Positions 30,900 through 45,450 are shown, counted from the stretch's first letter. The stretch is 64,000 bases of DNA from Neoscytalidium dimidiatum (GCA_037367355.1 CM074698.1:3472001-3536000); one strand, 5' to 3'. The notes: generated from the sequence alone by a model not told the origin. Numbers and translations are program-made.

Positions 30900-32200
30900 C
30901 CGGAGTATTCTCTAACGGAAAGACCGCGTACGTTAGTATATATATCCTATTATCTAACGGGAATAGATATTAACTATAACTCCGCGGTAACTAAATCCCC
31001 TAACCTAATAGTTCTAAAAATAATAGAGGAAAAAAGCTAATTCTACCTCTTTAATTTATATAACTAAAAGGAATAAGGAAACGATAATTCCCTCTATACG
31101 CTAGAACGTATTCTAGGCTACTAATAGCTAGAATTCCCTAGTATTATAGCTGGGGACTTTAATATTTACTACCCGTAGTAGGACCTAAGGTCTCCCTATT
31201 CGAACGGAGTCTCCGCCCTAATTAACTAGATTAAATCTAATAACCTAGACCTACTAAATACGCCGGGAGAAGATATCTTCTACCGGCCGAACCTAGATAG
31301 GCCTACGGTAATAGATCTAACGCTCTCTAGCCGAGGGCTAACGAATAAAATAACGGACTAGTAAATACTCGAATCTATCGGATCCGACTACTTTCCTATT
31401 TTATTTTAAATCTAATTAAATAAACGAATAAACTAGGAGAAATCTAAGTAAATTAGATTTAATTACGATAAGGCGAACTAGGATAAATTCTCTAAGATCT
31501 TTAAAGAAAAAGCCTCGAACTTTATAGAAAAGCTACGCCCCTAGCTAGCTATTCTAGAAGAAGAGAATAAAGATCTTAGCCTAGAGATTCTAAAAGACCG
31601 TTCGAAAGAAGTCTTACTCTTAGAAAAACTAGGAGAATCCCTAACTAACCTTATACGGTAAGTAGCGGACTAAGCTATTCCGAAAACTATCCCGCTAGCT
31701 AAAGCTAAACCCTAGTAGAATTCTACCTTAATAGAGGCCCGAGAAAATCTTAAACAATAAACGCGGCTTATACGACGCTCGCCGGAGCTCGTAAATAAGT
31801 AAGACTTCCTAAAAACCCGAAACGAATACTTCTCCTCTATTCGTAAAGCTAAACGGGACTACTAGAATTCGTTTCTAAGTAAAAATACCCCTAAAACTAT
31901 CTTTAAAGTAATAGCCTATATAAAACACCGTCCGATAGAACGAATCCCACCGATTTAGGCTAAAAACGGCCTACTACAAGATAGCTAGAAGGGGAAAAGC
32001 TTCGCGCTAAAAGAAACGTTATTTCTATCCCCTCCTAACGTACGAATCGAAAATAACTAGATAAATTACTAGCCGGATCTAAGCTGGGAATAGCTAATTC
32101 TAGATAAAAAAGAGCTCGAATAAACGTATTCGAATCTAATAAAAGGAACTACGCCCGGGCCGGATTTAATATCCTAATAAATAATAATCTAGGCCTATAA
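30900..32200 (+). pseudogene. LINE ORF2 endonuclease and start of reverse transcriptase
   Basis: Around 31140-31180 the frame reads IIAGDFNIYYP followed by two stops at former Trp codons, the GDFN(I/L)HHP motif of APE-type LINE endonucleases. Downstream are LDLLNTPGEDIF and VIDLTLSSRGLTNK, then a former GSDH (now GSDY) motif at about 31380. At 32130-32165 the sequence TTPGPDLIS fits the first conserved block of LINE reverse transcriptases. The frame then ends abruptly at the LTR starting at 32201. Confidence 0.78.
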
Positions 32201-32433
32201 TATTAGGCCCTTAAGGCTTAGATAGTAGATTAGGCCGCCGGGTAAGTATCTAGCGGCTCCGTAGGTTAGGTAGAAACCGGAATAACGTTATTCCGCAGGC
32301 TTAGTTATAGTAGCGCCGAGGTAGCTAGGTATATCTACCTATCTATCCCTCTATTACCTTCTCTTCTTTTTCTCTTTATACTTAGATTTCTTCTTAATAG
32401 TAATACTATCCTTTTAGTTTAAGCTACCTTATA
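32201..32433 (+). repeat. 5' LTR of element A
   Basis: 233 bp. The 10-mer TACTTAGATT at 32379-32388 is exactly complementary to AATCTAAGTA at 32435-32444 just inside the LTR, a candidate self-priming pair. Confidence 0.88.
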
Positions 32434-35400
32434 TAATCTAAGTACTAAAACCTTAGTATAGTAGTTTAGCTACTACCCGATCTAGTAATACCTAGCGAAG
32501 CTTACTTAGTTATCTAGTACTAGAAAGGCTAGATTACCTTTACTACCGAGAAAATCTTTACTTAGTATAGACTACCGCCGATAAAAGCTAAGACGTTTCG
32601 GACCCTCTAAGACTAACTACTAAGAACTATACTAACGACTCGCGGACGCTCTATAACGATCGGTAAAGGAGATATATAGCCCCGCGTAGCTATCGTCGGC
32701 CCCTCTAGCTAGCGTACCTCTAGTAAGAACCGCGCCCTTATCTTAGATAATATCGAAGGTCTACCTAATACTAACCTTCCTTAACTTAAACTTAAGGACC
32801 CTCTACCTAAGTCCGCTATTAGAGTCCTTACTAACCTTAAAGTAGACCTAGCGTAGTCTCCCGTCTATAAGCTGTAGTAGTACCCTAAGAATACGAAAAT
32901 CTACGGCTTTAAGGACTTTAGTAATCGTTTCTCTAACGCCGCCGCCCGCGCTAGGCTCCTTATCTACCTCTACGAGACTATAGCTAAACTTAATACTACT
33001 TTAAAGAACCTCGCTCGTATTCGCCTAAAGCGTAATAACCTCCGTAAGAAACGAGACGCCCTCTAGCGTATAGGCGTTAAATAAGAAGGCTAGATTACTA
33101 ACCTTACCTACTCTCTTAAAGAAAGGAACCGCGAAAACGTCTAACTACGCGAGCTTAACCGCTAGGCCTCCTAGCGCCTCGATAAATACGCCGCCCGCGC
33201 CTAGCGTAAAGATATCGTCGACTCTTAAGAAAACGTTACTAAAGGCTCTCGTAAGATACTTACTAGTAATATAGATAAGCTTACCGCCGCCGTACCCGAT
33301 TACTTTATTTACTTCCGCGATAATATTAAGAATAAGCTTACTATCGAGTCTAGATACTTCCGCGGTAATAACCGCCTTATAGTCCGCTATATCTAGTAGC
33401 GCCTAAGTATAGAAATCGCTAGTATAATACGCTCTTTCTCTATTAAAGAAGGTATAACCGCCGAAGAGTTTCTAAAAAGGCTTAGAAAGACTTACGATAT
33501 AGATAACGTAGCTAGAAAGGTACGGATTAACCTTACTAGGATCTCGTAAAGGTCTAACGAGGCTATCGACGTCTTTTACGCCCGTATCGCTACCCTCTAG
33601 AACCTAGCTAGCACTAACGAGGAAGAAAAAATAGAGACCCTTCGTTCCTCTATTAACTGTAACCTTAGGTTTAGTATTCTAGCTACCGAGTATAAATCTA
33701 TTAATAAAATACTTAACGCCCTACGTAGTATTAAGGCCCGCTCCGGTAAAATCCGTATTAACTACCCTCGTAATAAAGATAAGCCCTAGACTACTCCTAC
33801 TACGAATAATAATAATAGTAGCCGTATAACCTCTACTTCTCCTACTAATAGTAAACGTCGCTCGAATCTAAACTTAGCGCTTACCTCTATCGTAACTAAG
33901 TCTCTAGGATAGTCTAATATCTAGTACGAACCTAAGTCTAATTCTAAGAGCCTCGCTAGAGATTTCTAAGCTAGGCTCTAGTTTAGCTAGTAAGGTCGCT
34001 ACTACCGCTACCGCGGCTTCGAATACTATACTACTAACCCCTACTACCTACTAAAGAATAAGCCTACTAAGTTTAGTAGTATCGATATTAAGTCTAAACC
34101 CTTCGACTTTTAGAACCCTAGCTATCTTAGCGATTCGGAAAACTTCTAGTCCTAGGACTAAGTCGCTCCCTAGAATATACCGTAGAAGGGGCTACGGGTA
34201 AGCGAAGCCTACCTACTATTTTAAGATTAAAAGTATTAGTTTCTTCTTTTATAGTAGATAACCGCTTTTATATAGAAAAAGAATCCTATATAATCCTTAA
34301 GGCAACTATAAATAGTATAAATATACGTATTCTCCTCGATAATAGTAGCTAAGCTAACCTCGTTAATAAACCCTTTACTCGCGTAAATAAACTTAGTACT
34401 TTCCCTCTTATAAAAAGAATCCGTATAATCCTTAGAGACGGGTCCTTCTTCTAATAGTTAACCTACGGCTACCTAGTACCTATTATAATAGACGGGTACT
34501 AGAAATAAGCCCTCTACTACGTCGCGCGTATAGGTACGTACTCTATCGTCTTAGGCGACTTCTAGCTCCGATACTACGACCCTAGTATTAGCTTCGCCGA
34601 TAGAATAGTAACGTTTAACTCGGCGGAGTATTTTAAGAACAAATACCTCGCCTACGGTAAGCTATATACGATAAGAGCTACGGACTACCGCCTTTCGCTA
34701 CCTAACCCTCCGAAGTAAGATATCGATATTTAGTTCTATAGTGCCGCTATCTTTATCCGCCTTACTTATAAGAAAGACTACTAAGGCTTTATCCTAAATA
34801 GGGCTTCTAACGAGACCGCCTTCGCTACTACTACCGTAGCCGTAGTAAAGGAAGTAGATTATTAGAAGTTTATAAAGGGTAAAGGGGAACTTACGAAGGA
34901 GGACCGGCTCGCTAGGCTATCTTAAGTCTACTACTAGATAGAGGACCTCTAGAATATTAAGAAAGCCGATAAGCTCGTATCCTACCGCCTAGAGGACTAC
35001 GAGATTAACCTTAAATTCGGATTCGAATCTTCCTACGTTAAGAACTATAAGCCGATATCCTCTTAAGAAAGCGACGTATTATAGAAGTATATCTAGAAGT
35101 ACCTAGGTAAAGGCTAGATCCGCTCTAGTACCTTCTACGTATCTACTTTAATACTCGTTATTAGAAAACCCTTTAGAGGCCTTAGAGTATACGTTAACTA
35201 CCGAGCCCTTAACGTAATTATCGAAAAGAACCGGTACCCGATCCCTAATATTAACGAGACCCTTACCCGCCTAAATAAGGCTAAGATCTTTACTAAACTC
35301 GACGTCGTTACCGCCTTTAATAAGATCTATATTAAGGAGGGCTATAAATATCTTACCTCCTTTAATACCCGCTTTAGATAATACGAGTACTTAGTTATAT

Positions 35401-38058
35401 CCTTCGAACTCTATAATATACCCGCTACGTTTTAAAGCTATATTAATAGCTCCGTATTAGACTATCTAGACTAATTCTATACGGCTTACCTTAACGATAT
35501 ACTAGTCTATAGCGAGAACGAGGAGAATATAGTGTTAATAAAGTCCATCAGACTAAAGAAAAGAGGCCTATAGCTCGATATCGATAAATATAAGTTTAAC
35601 GTTAAAACTATTAAATACCTTAGTCTTATAGTCGGAGTCGACGGTATCTAGATAGACCCTAAGAAAGTTAAAGTAATTCTAAACTAGAAGATACTCGCGT
35701 CGGTAAAAGACGTTTAGGCCTTTCTAGAATTCGCTAACTTCTACCGCTACTTTATCCGCTACTTCTCTCGACTATCTAGGCCGCTTACGAAACTTATTAA
35801 AGGCGAATACTTTATAACTAGGACTGGTAAAAGAAAAATAAAGTACGTACTATTTTCCTAGGAGAATAAGGAGTAGTCCGCCTTCGAAGAGCTAAAAAAA
35901 GCCTTTACTACTACTTCGATCTTAACACGACTGAAAACAGGTAGAGACTAACGCCCTAACCAAACGTTCGCGGTATACTCTTCTAAATATACGGAGACGT
36001 TCTAAAGCCTATCGCCTTCTTTTCTAAGAAGATATCCTCCGCCAAGATAAACTATATAATCTACGATAAGGAACTTCTCGTAATTATTCGTTCCTTTAAG
36101 ACCTAGAAGCCTAAGCTTATAGGCGCCGAGCTAGAGAAGCTAATTAAGATCCTTACTAACTATAAGAACCTCTAGTACTATATAACTACTAAGTAGCTAA
36201 CTAGTAGGTAAGCGAGATAGGCTAAGTTTCTCTTAGTATTTAACTTTACTATTACGTACCGCCCCGGTAAGTAAGGCGAAAAGCCGGACTCCCTTATACG
36301 CCGATTATAGGACCTCCCCTAAGAAGTAGAGGACCCCTATAGGTAATATAGGTTCTAATAAATACTTAAGAACTATAATATCGAAGAAGATATAAAGATC
36401 GCTTTAAATTCTATCTTCTTCGCGAATAACGAGGTCTCTAAAGAAGCCGAAGAGGACTCTAAGTAAGATATAATCGAGAAGGCCCTAGAGTTAGACTACG
36501 AGAGCGACGAATACCTCTAGGACCTTATATTCGTAGTAGATAAGAAACTCCGCCGTATATCTACGTACCTTTTAGAGCACGGCTATAAACTAAATATAGC
36601 CGACCTTAGGGTCTTAGACTATCGTTTATACTATAAGAATCGCCTTATAGTCTCGGATAATAAAGAGACCCGCCTATAAGTTCTTAAGAGCTACTATAAT
36701 AACTAATTATTAGAATATCCGAGCTATAAGGCTATATATTACTATCTTAAGGAATACTACTAGTAGCTTAATATACGTAACGATATAGCGGTCTATTATA
36801 AGAACTACTTTTACTACCGCCGCTATAAATTGTACTTAGAATAAAAATAAGGACTCCTATAACCTCTATCGATTCCCTAGTAGAAGTAGCTTAATATCTT
36901 AATAGACTTCGCCGAAAAGCTTACTCCGTGCTTCCGTAAAGGATAGACGTTCTAGTACTATCTAGTCGTAACCGACCGCCTTACTAAACGAAGGATCTAT
37001 AAGCTATTAATCTCTCTTATGTTAGAGAAAGTTACTAAAGCTCTCTAGCGCCGGATATTTAGTATCTACGGTTTTCCTCTTAGTATTCTATCCGACCGAG
37101 GAAGCGCTATAAACTCCTAGCTATATAGAAGAATTCTAGAAAGATACCGCGTTAAGATTAAAATATCTACTATATACTATCTAGAGATAGACGGCTAAAG
37201 CGAGAGTAGTATTAAAACCTTTAAGTAGTACCTCCGTAAATTCGTTAACTACGCCTAAAATAACTAGGTTAACTTCTTACTAGACGCGGAGTTTATAGTA
37301 AACACCTATATTAGCGTATCTACCGGCGTCTCCCCCTTCTTCGTAGATAACGGCTTCTATCCGCGTACTAGTCTAGAACCTAAGAATACGGAAAGCCCTT
37401 AGTTAGCGGAAGTTACTAGAGTAGACCGCCTCTTAGACCGCTATAACGCTATAAGAGAGTTCCTCTAGGAATAACTCTACTAAGTCTAGAAAGAATAAGA
37501 ACGCTATACTAATAAGCTTCGATAACCTTATCTAGTCTTTAAACTCGGCGATAAAGTCTTTATAGACGCTAGGCACTTTAATCTAAATAGAGAAACGAAG
37601 TCCCTTAGACCTAAGAGTATAGGGCCCTACGAAATTATCCGGGTTATCGATAATAAAGCCTACGAAATCGCGCTTCTAGAATATATATAAAATAAGGGCC
37701 TCTTTAATATCTTCTATTCTTAGAAGCTTTATCTCGCCCTAGATAACCCCTATCCGGGCTAAGTATAAGAACTAGGCCCCGCAGTCCTAATCTAGGACGA
37801 CGATAAAGATACGCTATAATGAAGAATGAGTGTAGAGTAGATACTACGGCGAATCGGCTAAAAACCGTATCTATAGAGCTACCTATACGCTAGATTAGAA
37901 CGACTAGAACGCCGCTCCGCCTCTCTAGCTTTAGACTAACTTTAAGAACGCCCCGGATAAGATTAGAGAATACTATATCTAGTATTCTAAGGTAGGACCC
38001 CCGCTAGATTTTTTTCTCCCGGAGCTCGGAGGACCTCGCTCGGAGGAGGGAGGAGTAG

Positions 38059-38291
38059 TATTAGGCCCCTAAGGCTTAGATAGTAGATTAGACCGCCGGG
38101 TAAGTACCTAGCGGCTTCGTAGAATAGATAGAAACCGAAATAACGTTATTCCGTAGGCTTAGTTATAGTAGCGTCGAGGTAGCTAGATATATCTACCTAC
38201 CTACCTCTCTATTATCTTCTCTTCTTTTTCTCTTTATACTTAGATTTCTTTCTAATAGTAATACTATTCTTTTAGTTTAAGCTATCTTATA
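38059..38291 (+). repeat. 3' LTR of element A
   Basis: 233 bp, similar to the 5' copy with scattered C/T and G/A differences, as expected after RIP. It abuts element C exactly at the LTR terminus. Confidence 0.88.
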
Positions 38292-39731
38292 CTTAAGAAC
38301 TTATAGGCGGGTCTCTTTATTATCTAAGACTATAAGGCGATTCTTATAGTATAAGCGATAGTCTAAGATCCTAAGGTCGGCTATATTTAGTTTATAGCCG
38401 TGCTCTAAAAGATACGTAGGTATACGGTAGAGTTTCTTATCTACTACGAATATAAGGTTCTAGAGGTATTTATCGCTCTCGTAGCCTAACTCTAGGGCCT
38501 TCTTAATTATATCTTACTCGGAGTTCTCTTCGGCTTCTTTAGAGACCTCGTTATCCGCGAAGAAGATAGAATTTAAAGCGATCTTTATATCTTCTTCGAT
38601 ATTATAGTTCTTAAGCATTTATTAGAACCTATATTACCTACGGGGGTCCTCTACTTCTTAGGGGAGGTTCTATAATCGGCGTATAAGGGAGTCCGGCTTT
38701 TCGCCTTACTTACTAGGGCGGTATATAATAGTAAAGTTAAATACTAAGAGAAACTTAGCCTATCTCGCTTACCTACTAGTTAGCTACTTAGTAGTTATAT
38801 AGTACTAGAGGTTCTTATAGTTAGTAAGAATCTTAATTAGCTTCTCTAGCTTAGCGCCTATAAGCTTAGGCTCCTAGGTCTCGAAGAAACGAATAATTAC
38901 GAGAAGTTCCTTATCGTAGATTATATAGTTTATCTCGGCGGGGGATATCTTCTTAGAAAAGAAGGCGATAGGCTTTAGGACGTCTCCGTATATTTAGAAG
39001 AGTATACCGGCGGTAACGAAGTTAGAGGCGTTAGTCTCTATCTACGTTTTCTTTTCGGGGTCGTAGTAAGCTAAGATCGGAGTAGTAGTAAAGGCTTTTT
39101 TTAGCTCTTCGAAGGCGGACTACTCCTTATCCTCCTAGGAAAATAGTACGTACTTTATTTTTCTTTTACTAGTCCTAGTTATAAAGTATTCGCCTTTAGT
39201 AAGTTTCGTAAGCGGCCTAGATAGTCGGGAGAAATAGCGGATAAAGCGGCGGTAGAAGTTAGCGAATTCTAGAAAGGCCTAAACGTCTTTTACCGACGCG
39301 GGTACCTTCTAGTTTAGGATTACTTTAACTTTCTCAGGGTCTATCTAGATACCGTCGACTCCGACTATAAGGCTAAGATATTTAATAGTTTTAACGTTAA
39401 ACTTATATTTATCGATATCGAGCTATAGGCCTCTTTTCTTTAGTCTCGCGAGGACTTTATTAACGTATTCCGTATATTCCTCCTCGTTCTCGCTATGACT
39501 CAAAGACGTCGTTAGGTGTTCGTATAGAATTAGTCTAGGTAGTCTAATACGGAGCTATTAATATAGCTTTAAAACGTAGCGGGTATATTATAGAGTCTAA
39601 AGAGTATAACTAAGTACTTATATTATTCGAAGCGAGTATTAAAGGAGGTAAGGTATTTATAGCCCTCCTTAATGCGGATCTTATTAAAGGCGGTAACGAC
39701 GTCGAGTTTAATAAAGATCTTAGCCTTATTT

Positions 39732-40024
39732 TATTACGCTTCTAATAGAATAGCACTAATAGGTTACCCGGAGATCGTTAGGTAGCTTTTAGAGTGATTA
39801 CTTTACGAAGTAAGCTAAGGCTTTTACTAATATAACGGCCACGGCTTTTACTAATATAACGGCCACGACTTTTACTAATACTACGGTAACGACTTATTAC
39901 TTCTAACTATCTATTAGTATATAACTTCGCCTACCTACTACTAACCGTTTACTCTTTTCTCTTTAGCTTAGAAACTTAGTTAGCTTATACCTAAATCGAA
40001 CTTAGATTCTTTAAGGTTCTAATA
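39732..40024 (+). repeat. 5' LTR of element B
   Basis: 293 bp, TATTACG...TAATA (a RIP form of TGTTACG...TAACA). It holds three near-repeats of GCTTTTACTAATATAACGGC. TATATAA lies at 39918-39924. AGCTTAGAAA at 39965-39974 is complementary to TTTCTAAGCT at 40027-40036 just inside the element. Confidence 0.9.
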
Positions 40025-43000
40025 CTTTTCTAAGCTTAACCTTTCTACTTACGCCTTTACCCTCCCTTTAGTACTAAGATAGACGCCTACCCTATCCACG
40101 CTAAAAAGAGTAAAGGAACTAAATACTATAAACCTAATAAACTTACTTTAAAACCTACCCTAGTTACTAGGACTACCGGAATCCTAGATAGAATAAGGAT
40201 TACTAGGATCCTAGAACTATAGATTAGGACGAAAACCGTTCGGCCCCCGCCGGCCCTTCGGTCCGTAGCCTTAACGAGATAGAAGAACAGCGACGTATAC
40301 GTAAGATTACTTAGATCTAAGAGGTTATTAACGAGCTATATATTCCGGACGATTACTTCCTTAAGGATACGCCTCCTCTCTACCCCGTTAACGTAATAAA
40401 GCTTCTAGAGTATACTACGATAATCGAAGACGCCGTAAATAATAAGATCTACGTCCTCCTTCTTACTACTAAAAAGGGAATAGAAACCCTATACCTCTAC
40501 TCCGGATACCTTCGTAGATTAATAGACGAAATTAACGAAGCCCTCTATAGCTTAGATAGAGAAGTTAACCGCCTTAGGCGGACCCTTAACGATATACGTG
40601 CCTCTAGAGCTTAGAGTATCCTCTCCGGAACGGATTACTCTAGAACGACGAAGTCTAATAAGCTACCGGACCCGGAAATATTTACTAGCGATACTAGAAA
40701 AGAGCTATACTTCCGCTAGTAGAGGATTAATATAGAAAATAAGCTAAAAGTTAATAAAGACTACTTTTATACGGAAGAAGCTAAGGTCGCGTACGTTTTT
40801 TTACGTACTAATAGAATTGCTAGTAGCGTCCTCCGCCCCTATATAACTACGAGGTCTAAGGAAGTCTAGAACCTCCCTAGAATAATAAAGCTACTTACGG
40901 ATATCTTCGATAACCTATACTTCGTAAAGAATAAGAAGCGGGAGCTCCGCTTCCTCTACTAACGTAATAAAACCTTCCCGGAATTCTATACTAAGTTTAT
41001 TATACTAGCTATAGACGCCGAGCTAGATAGGAAGGATTAGTTTAACGAGATATAGCTCCGTCTCTCCGACGAGCTCCTTACCCACCTAGTAGGAATAGAG
41101 GAAGAACTAAACGGCCGTTTCGACAAGCTAGTAGCTAAAGCGCGTAATATCGATAGGGAACTCCGAAGTATCTTCGAACGGAAATAACGTATCGCCGGAC
41201 GTAGTACTAGGAACGCTAGAACCCTAGCTAGTAAGAACTCCGATAAAAACGCCGATAAGTAGAACGCCCCCCGCTATACCCCGGTTACTAAAAACAACGC
41301 CAGCCCTAAGTAGGAGAAACGGACCCCGGAAGAAATAGAGACGCTAAGGAAAGAAGGCCTATACTTTTACTATAAAAAGCCCGACTATATAGCCGCCTAT
41401 TATCCCGATAAAAAGGCCCTTATTACTACGATAGAAGAAGCTAACTAGGGAAAAGAAAAAAGCACGGACGGGTCTTTAGCCGAAGAAATTAACATAGACG
41501 ACTCGGGAAACGAGTAGCTCTTTATAATAACGCGTCGAAGAGCGGTAAAAAAGCTTTACTCTTAGGTATATAACTTAGCTTACTATAGCTTCCTACCCTA
41601 GACCCCTTTATTATTCTAGTAACCTTATACTACTAAGGTAGATAGCTTTTAATCAATATACTAGTAGATACTAGAGCCCTTATTTATACCGTCGTAAGTC
41701 GAAACTTTACGTATTAAATCGTTAAAAAGCTTAACTGCCTACCCCTACGCCTATTTAAGCCGATACCCCTTATCTTAGCCGACGGAAGTAGCGGTCCCGC
41801 TATTATTTAAAAGATATGCCCCGCTATAGAAATTAACGGCTACTAGGAGAGCCTCGCCCCCCTCTTAGTAATATAGACTCTAGGGAAATACGATATAATT
41901 CTAGGGATAGGATAGATAGAAAATTACGGGGTTAAGCTAGACCTATAATTCCGGACCCTCTCGTTTAAAAAAGATTACTGTACGTACCCGCCGAAACTAG
42001 AGAATCCTCGGGTAAGTACCCCTATACCGCTACCGGAGAAAAAGGAAGAAAAACTAGCCTTTTAACTAACTAGGATCCTCTAGCGGCCGGTCGGAAAGAA
42101 TAGATATAGCTAGAACGTACGGGACGCTCTTAGAGGAATAGAAAAGGACCTTACTAAAATAGAGAACCCTCCTAAGCTAGTAGAAAGAAAGGGGACGGAC
42201 GTGTCCTACTATAAGATAATAAACGCGGACGACTTCCTAGAATAGGCACGGGAGGAAGGTATATAGCTTTACCGGTTTACCCTAGCCGACCTAGATAGAG
42301 AACTAGCGCTATACTATATAGACCTATATAGTATAGAACTAAATAACCTTTAGAGCGCCCTACCGGATAATCTTAAACCTCCGGCGGCTATAGAAAACCC
42401 GATCCCTAACTAGCTAGAGGAATTTATACTAGACTTTATAGAGGAACTCTCCGATTAGATTACTACCCCTCCTTTAGTAATATATAAGATCGAACTAGAG
42501 GGGAACTCGGATCTCCGAACGCTACCTCTATTCCGTATATCTATAGAAGAGATAGAGGCGGCTAAAACGTATCTAGAAAAGAATAGAAAGAAGGGATTTA
42601 TCGAATCTAGTTAGGCTAACTTTAGATCCCCGGTTCTTATAGCTAAGAAGGCGGGGGGAGGCCTACGCTTCTACGTGGATTACCGGAAACTCAACGCCGT
42701 TACGAAAAAGAATCGATATCCCCTCCCCTTAATCGACGAAACCCTAGCTAGGCTAGAAGGGGCTAAGTTCTTCTCTAAAATCGATATCCGTTAGGCTTTT
42801 TATAAAATACGAATAGACCCGGACTCTAAGAACCTAACTACGTTTCGGACTAGATAGAAATCGTACCGGTATAACGTTATACCCTTTAGACTTTATAACG
42901 GCCTATCGACGTTTTAGTACTACGTTAACGAGGCTATAATAGACTGCCTAGATAAGTTTTACGCGGTATACGTCGACGATATTATCGTCTATAGTAAAAC

Positions 43001-45450
43001 TAGAAAGGAGTACCGCGAATACGTAAAGGAAGTACTTATCCGACTACGGAAAGCCGGGCTCTAGCCAGACCCGAAGAAGTATAAATTTAAAGTAACGGAG
43101 ACGAAGTTCCTCGGCCTAATTATTACGACTAAGGGAATTAAGATAGACCCGGCTAAAGTTAAGGTAATCTTAGACTAGGATATTCCCGCTACTCTAATAG
43201 GAGTCTAATCCTTTCTAGGACTTTATAATTACTACCGACGCTTCGTACGAGGGTACTCGCTAATCGCTAAGCCACTTACGGATCTTATAAAGGCCGACTC
43301 TAGCGGAAGAAGAGATGGAAAGGATAAGGGGCTCCGACCGGAATTCCGATAGACGGGGAAGTGCTAGGATACCTTTAACGCTCTTAAATAGGCGATAAGT
43401 TCCGACCCGGTCCTCTAGTACTTCGACCCCGCTAAGATAATCTATATCGAGGTAGACTCTTTAGACTACGTTAGTAGCGGAGTGATAATATAGAAGGACG
43501 ACGACGGAAGGCTTTACCTAGTAGCCTACTTCTCGAAGAAGCTGTTATCTACCGAGTATAACTATACGATCTACGATAAGGAGCTCCTAGCTATCGTTCG
43601 AGTATTCGAGGAATAGAGGCCTAAGTATATTAGAACGCGGATCCCTATTTAGGTATTCTCGGACTACGAGACCTTAAAGAGCTTTCTTTAGGCGAAGAAG
43701 CTCTCTAGACGATAGGTACGATACGCTATAATACTTTAGAATTATAACTTCGAGATCCTACCTATTCCGGGTAAGAAAAACTAACGAGTAGACGCCCTAT
43801 CTAGAAGGGAATAGAACCTATTCTAGTTAGAGGACGACGAACGGGTTCTCTTTATAAATAAGCCCCTGCTCGATAAGTTATATTTCCCGCTTATCGCCCT
43901 GATCGACGCGCCCGCTCTTACGCTAACCGAGAGACTACGATTAGCTAATTAAACGTACGCTAGTATAGCTAAACTACGAAAGAACGTAGAAGGAAACCCG
44001 AACTAGACGATTATAGACGGACTACTTACGTTTAGAGACTACCTATTCGTCCCGGAGAACGGACTCCTACGCCTTAAACTAATCCGGGAAATATACGATA
44101 AGCTAGCTACCGGTTATCTAGGAGAGAAGAGGACTATTAATCTAATTAAATTACGATACTACTAGCTAGGAATGCGAGCCTAAGTTAAGTAGTACGTAGC
44201 TAACTACTACTCTTATAAGAGGGCTAAGGCCTTAAGGGATAGGTACTACGGATTACTACGGCCTATCCCTATCTTAGACCGCCCGTAAATAGAAATCACC
44301 TACGACTTTATAGTAAGACTACTACTCTACGAAGGATACGACGCTATCCTTATCGTAGCGGATAGATTCTCTAAGATAAGGCACTTTATCCCGTGCGATA
44401 CCGGAACCTCGGCCGCCTAGATGGCCCGCTTATTTAAAGATTACGTATAGAAATTATACGGACTCCCCGATAGTATTATCTCCGACCGGGAACCTTAGTT
44501 TATTAGTAAGTTTTAGAAAGAACTATATAGATCGCTCCGCGTAGACGTAAAGCTTTCTACCGCGTACTATCTAAAGACGAACGGCTAATCGGAAAACTCT
44601 AATTAGAATATAGAAACGTATCTTCGCTAATTCGTTAGTTACTACTAAGACGATTAGGTATTATAGCTTTTCTTCGTAGAGTACGCCGCAAACGTAAACG
44701 CCTCCGCCGCGTCGACGGTAAGCCTATTTTTTACCGTCTACGGATACGAACCCCGGCTTTTATTCGACTAGACACCCTCTCCCTAAATAGGAAACCCGGT
44801 AGCCAACTAGAATAGGTAGTAGGCGGACGAAATAGCTAAGAAAATATAGGAAATCTAGACGTGGTATAAGGGTAAACTAGAGGCGAACTAGTAGGTGTAG
44901 GCTAGGAACGCTAACCGCTATAGAAAAGATATTACCTTCGAGGTAGGAGATAAGGTATTCGTTACTACTAGGAATATTAACTAAGGCCGGCCCTCTAGGA
45001 AGCTTTCCCCTAAGTATATTAGCCCCTACTAGATAACTTAGAAGGTAGGACACGCTTATAGGCTAAACCTTTCGAATAGACTAGGCCTATACCCGGTCCT
45101 ATATATAAGTAAACTAATTAAGGACCCCGATAATCCGCTCCCTAGTTAGTCACGTAATCCACAACCACCGCTAAAAATTTAAGGGTAAGAAGAATAGGTA
45201 GTAGAGAAAATTCTAGACTATAAGCTAAAAAAGAAAGTTCTATACTATCGTATATAATAGGGGGACTACCTACCGGATCCTTAGTAGTATCCGGCCTATA
45301 ACTTCGACTATGCTCCGCGTAAACTTAAGGAATTTTACGATATCTATCCGGAGAAACCCGGACCGCCACCGGAATTAGACAAATAGCTAGAGGATAACGT
45401 AAGAGCTATGGAGTAAGCTCGGGTAAGCTTCTACTTAGAGGGGGGGATAG

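Larger units (their letters stand above)
32201..38291 (+). mobile_element. Ty3/gypsy element A, RIP-mutated, chimeric flanks
   Basis: The element is 6091 bp with 233-bp LTRs (32201-32433 and 38059-38291) starting TATTAGGCCC (a RIP form of TGTTAGGCCC) and ending CCTTATA. A purine tract lies at 38041-38058. Internal order is gag (about 33.0-34.2 kb, former CCHC near 33995-34070), protease (about 34300), RT (35160-35520, including [26 protein letters not shown] and AYLNDILVYS), RNase H and integrase (about 36.9-37.7 kb). Many TAG/TAA stops are present. The left flank is LINE sequence and the right flank is the interior of element C, and the 5-bp flanks TATAA and CTTAA differ, so the two ends come from different insertion events. 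Confidence 0.85.
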
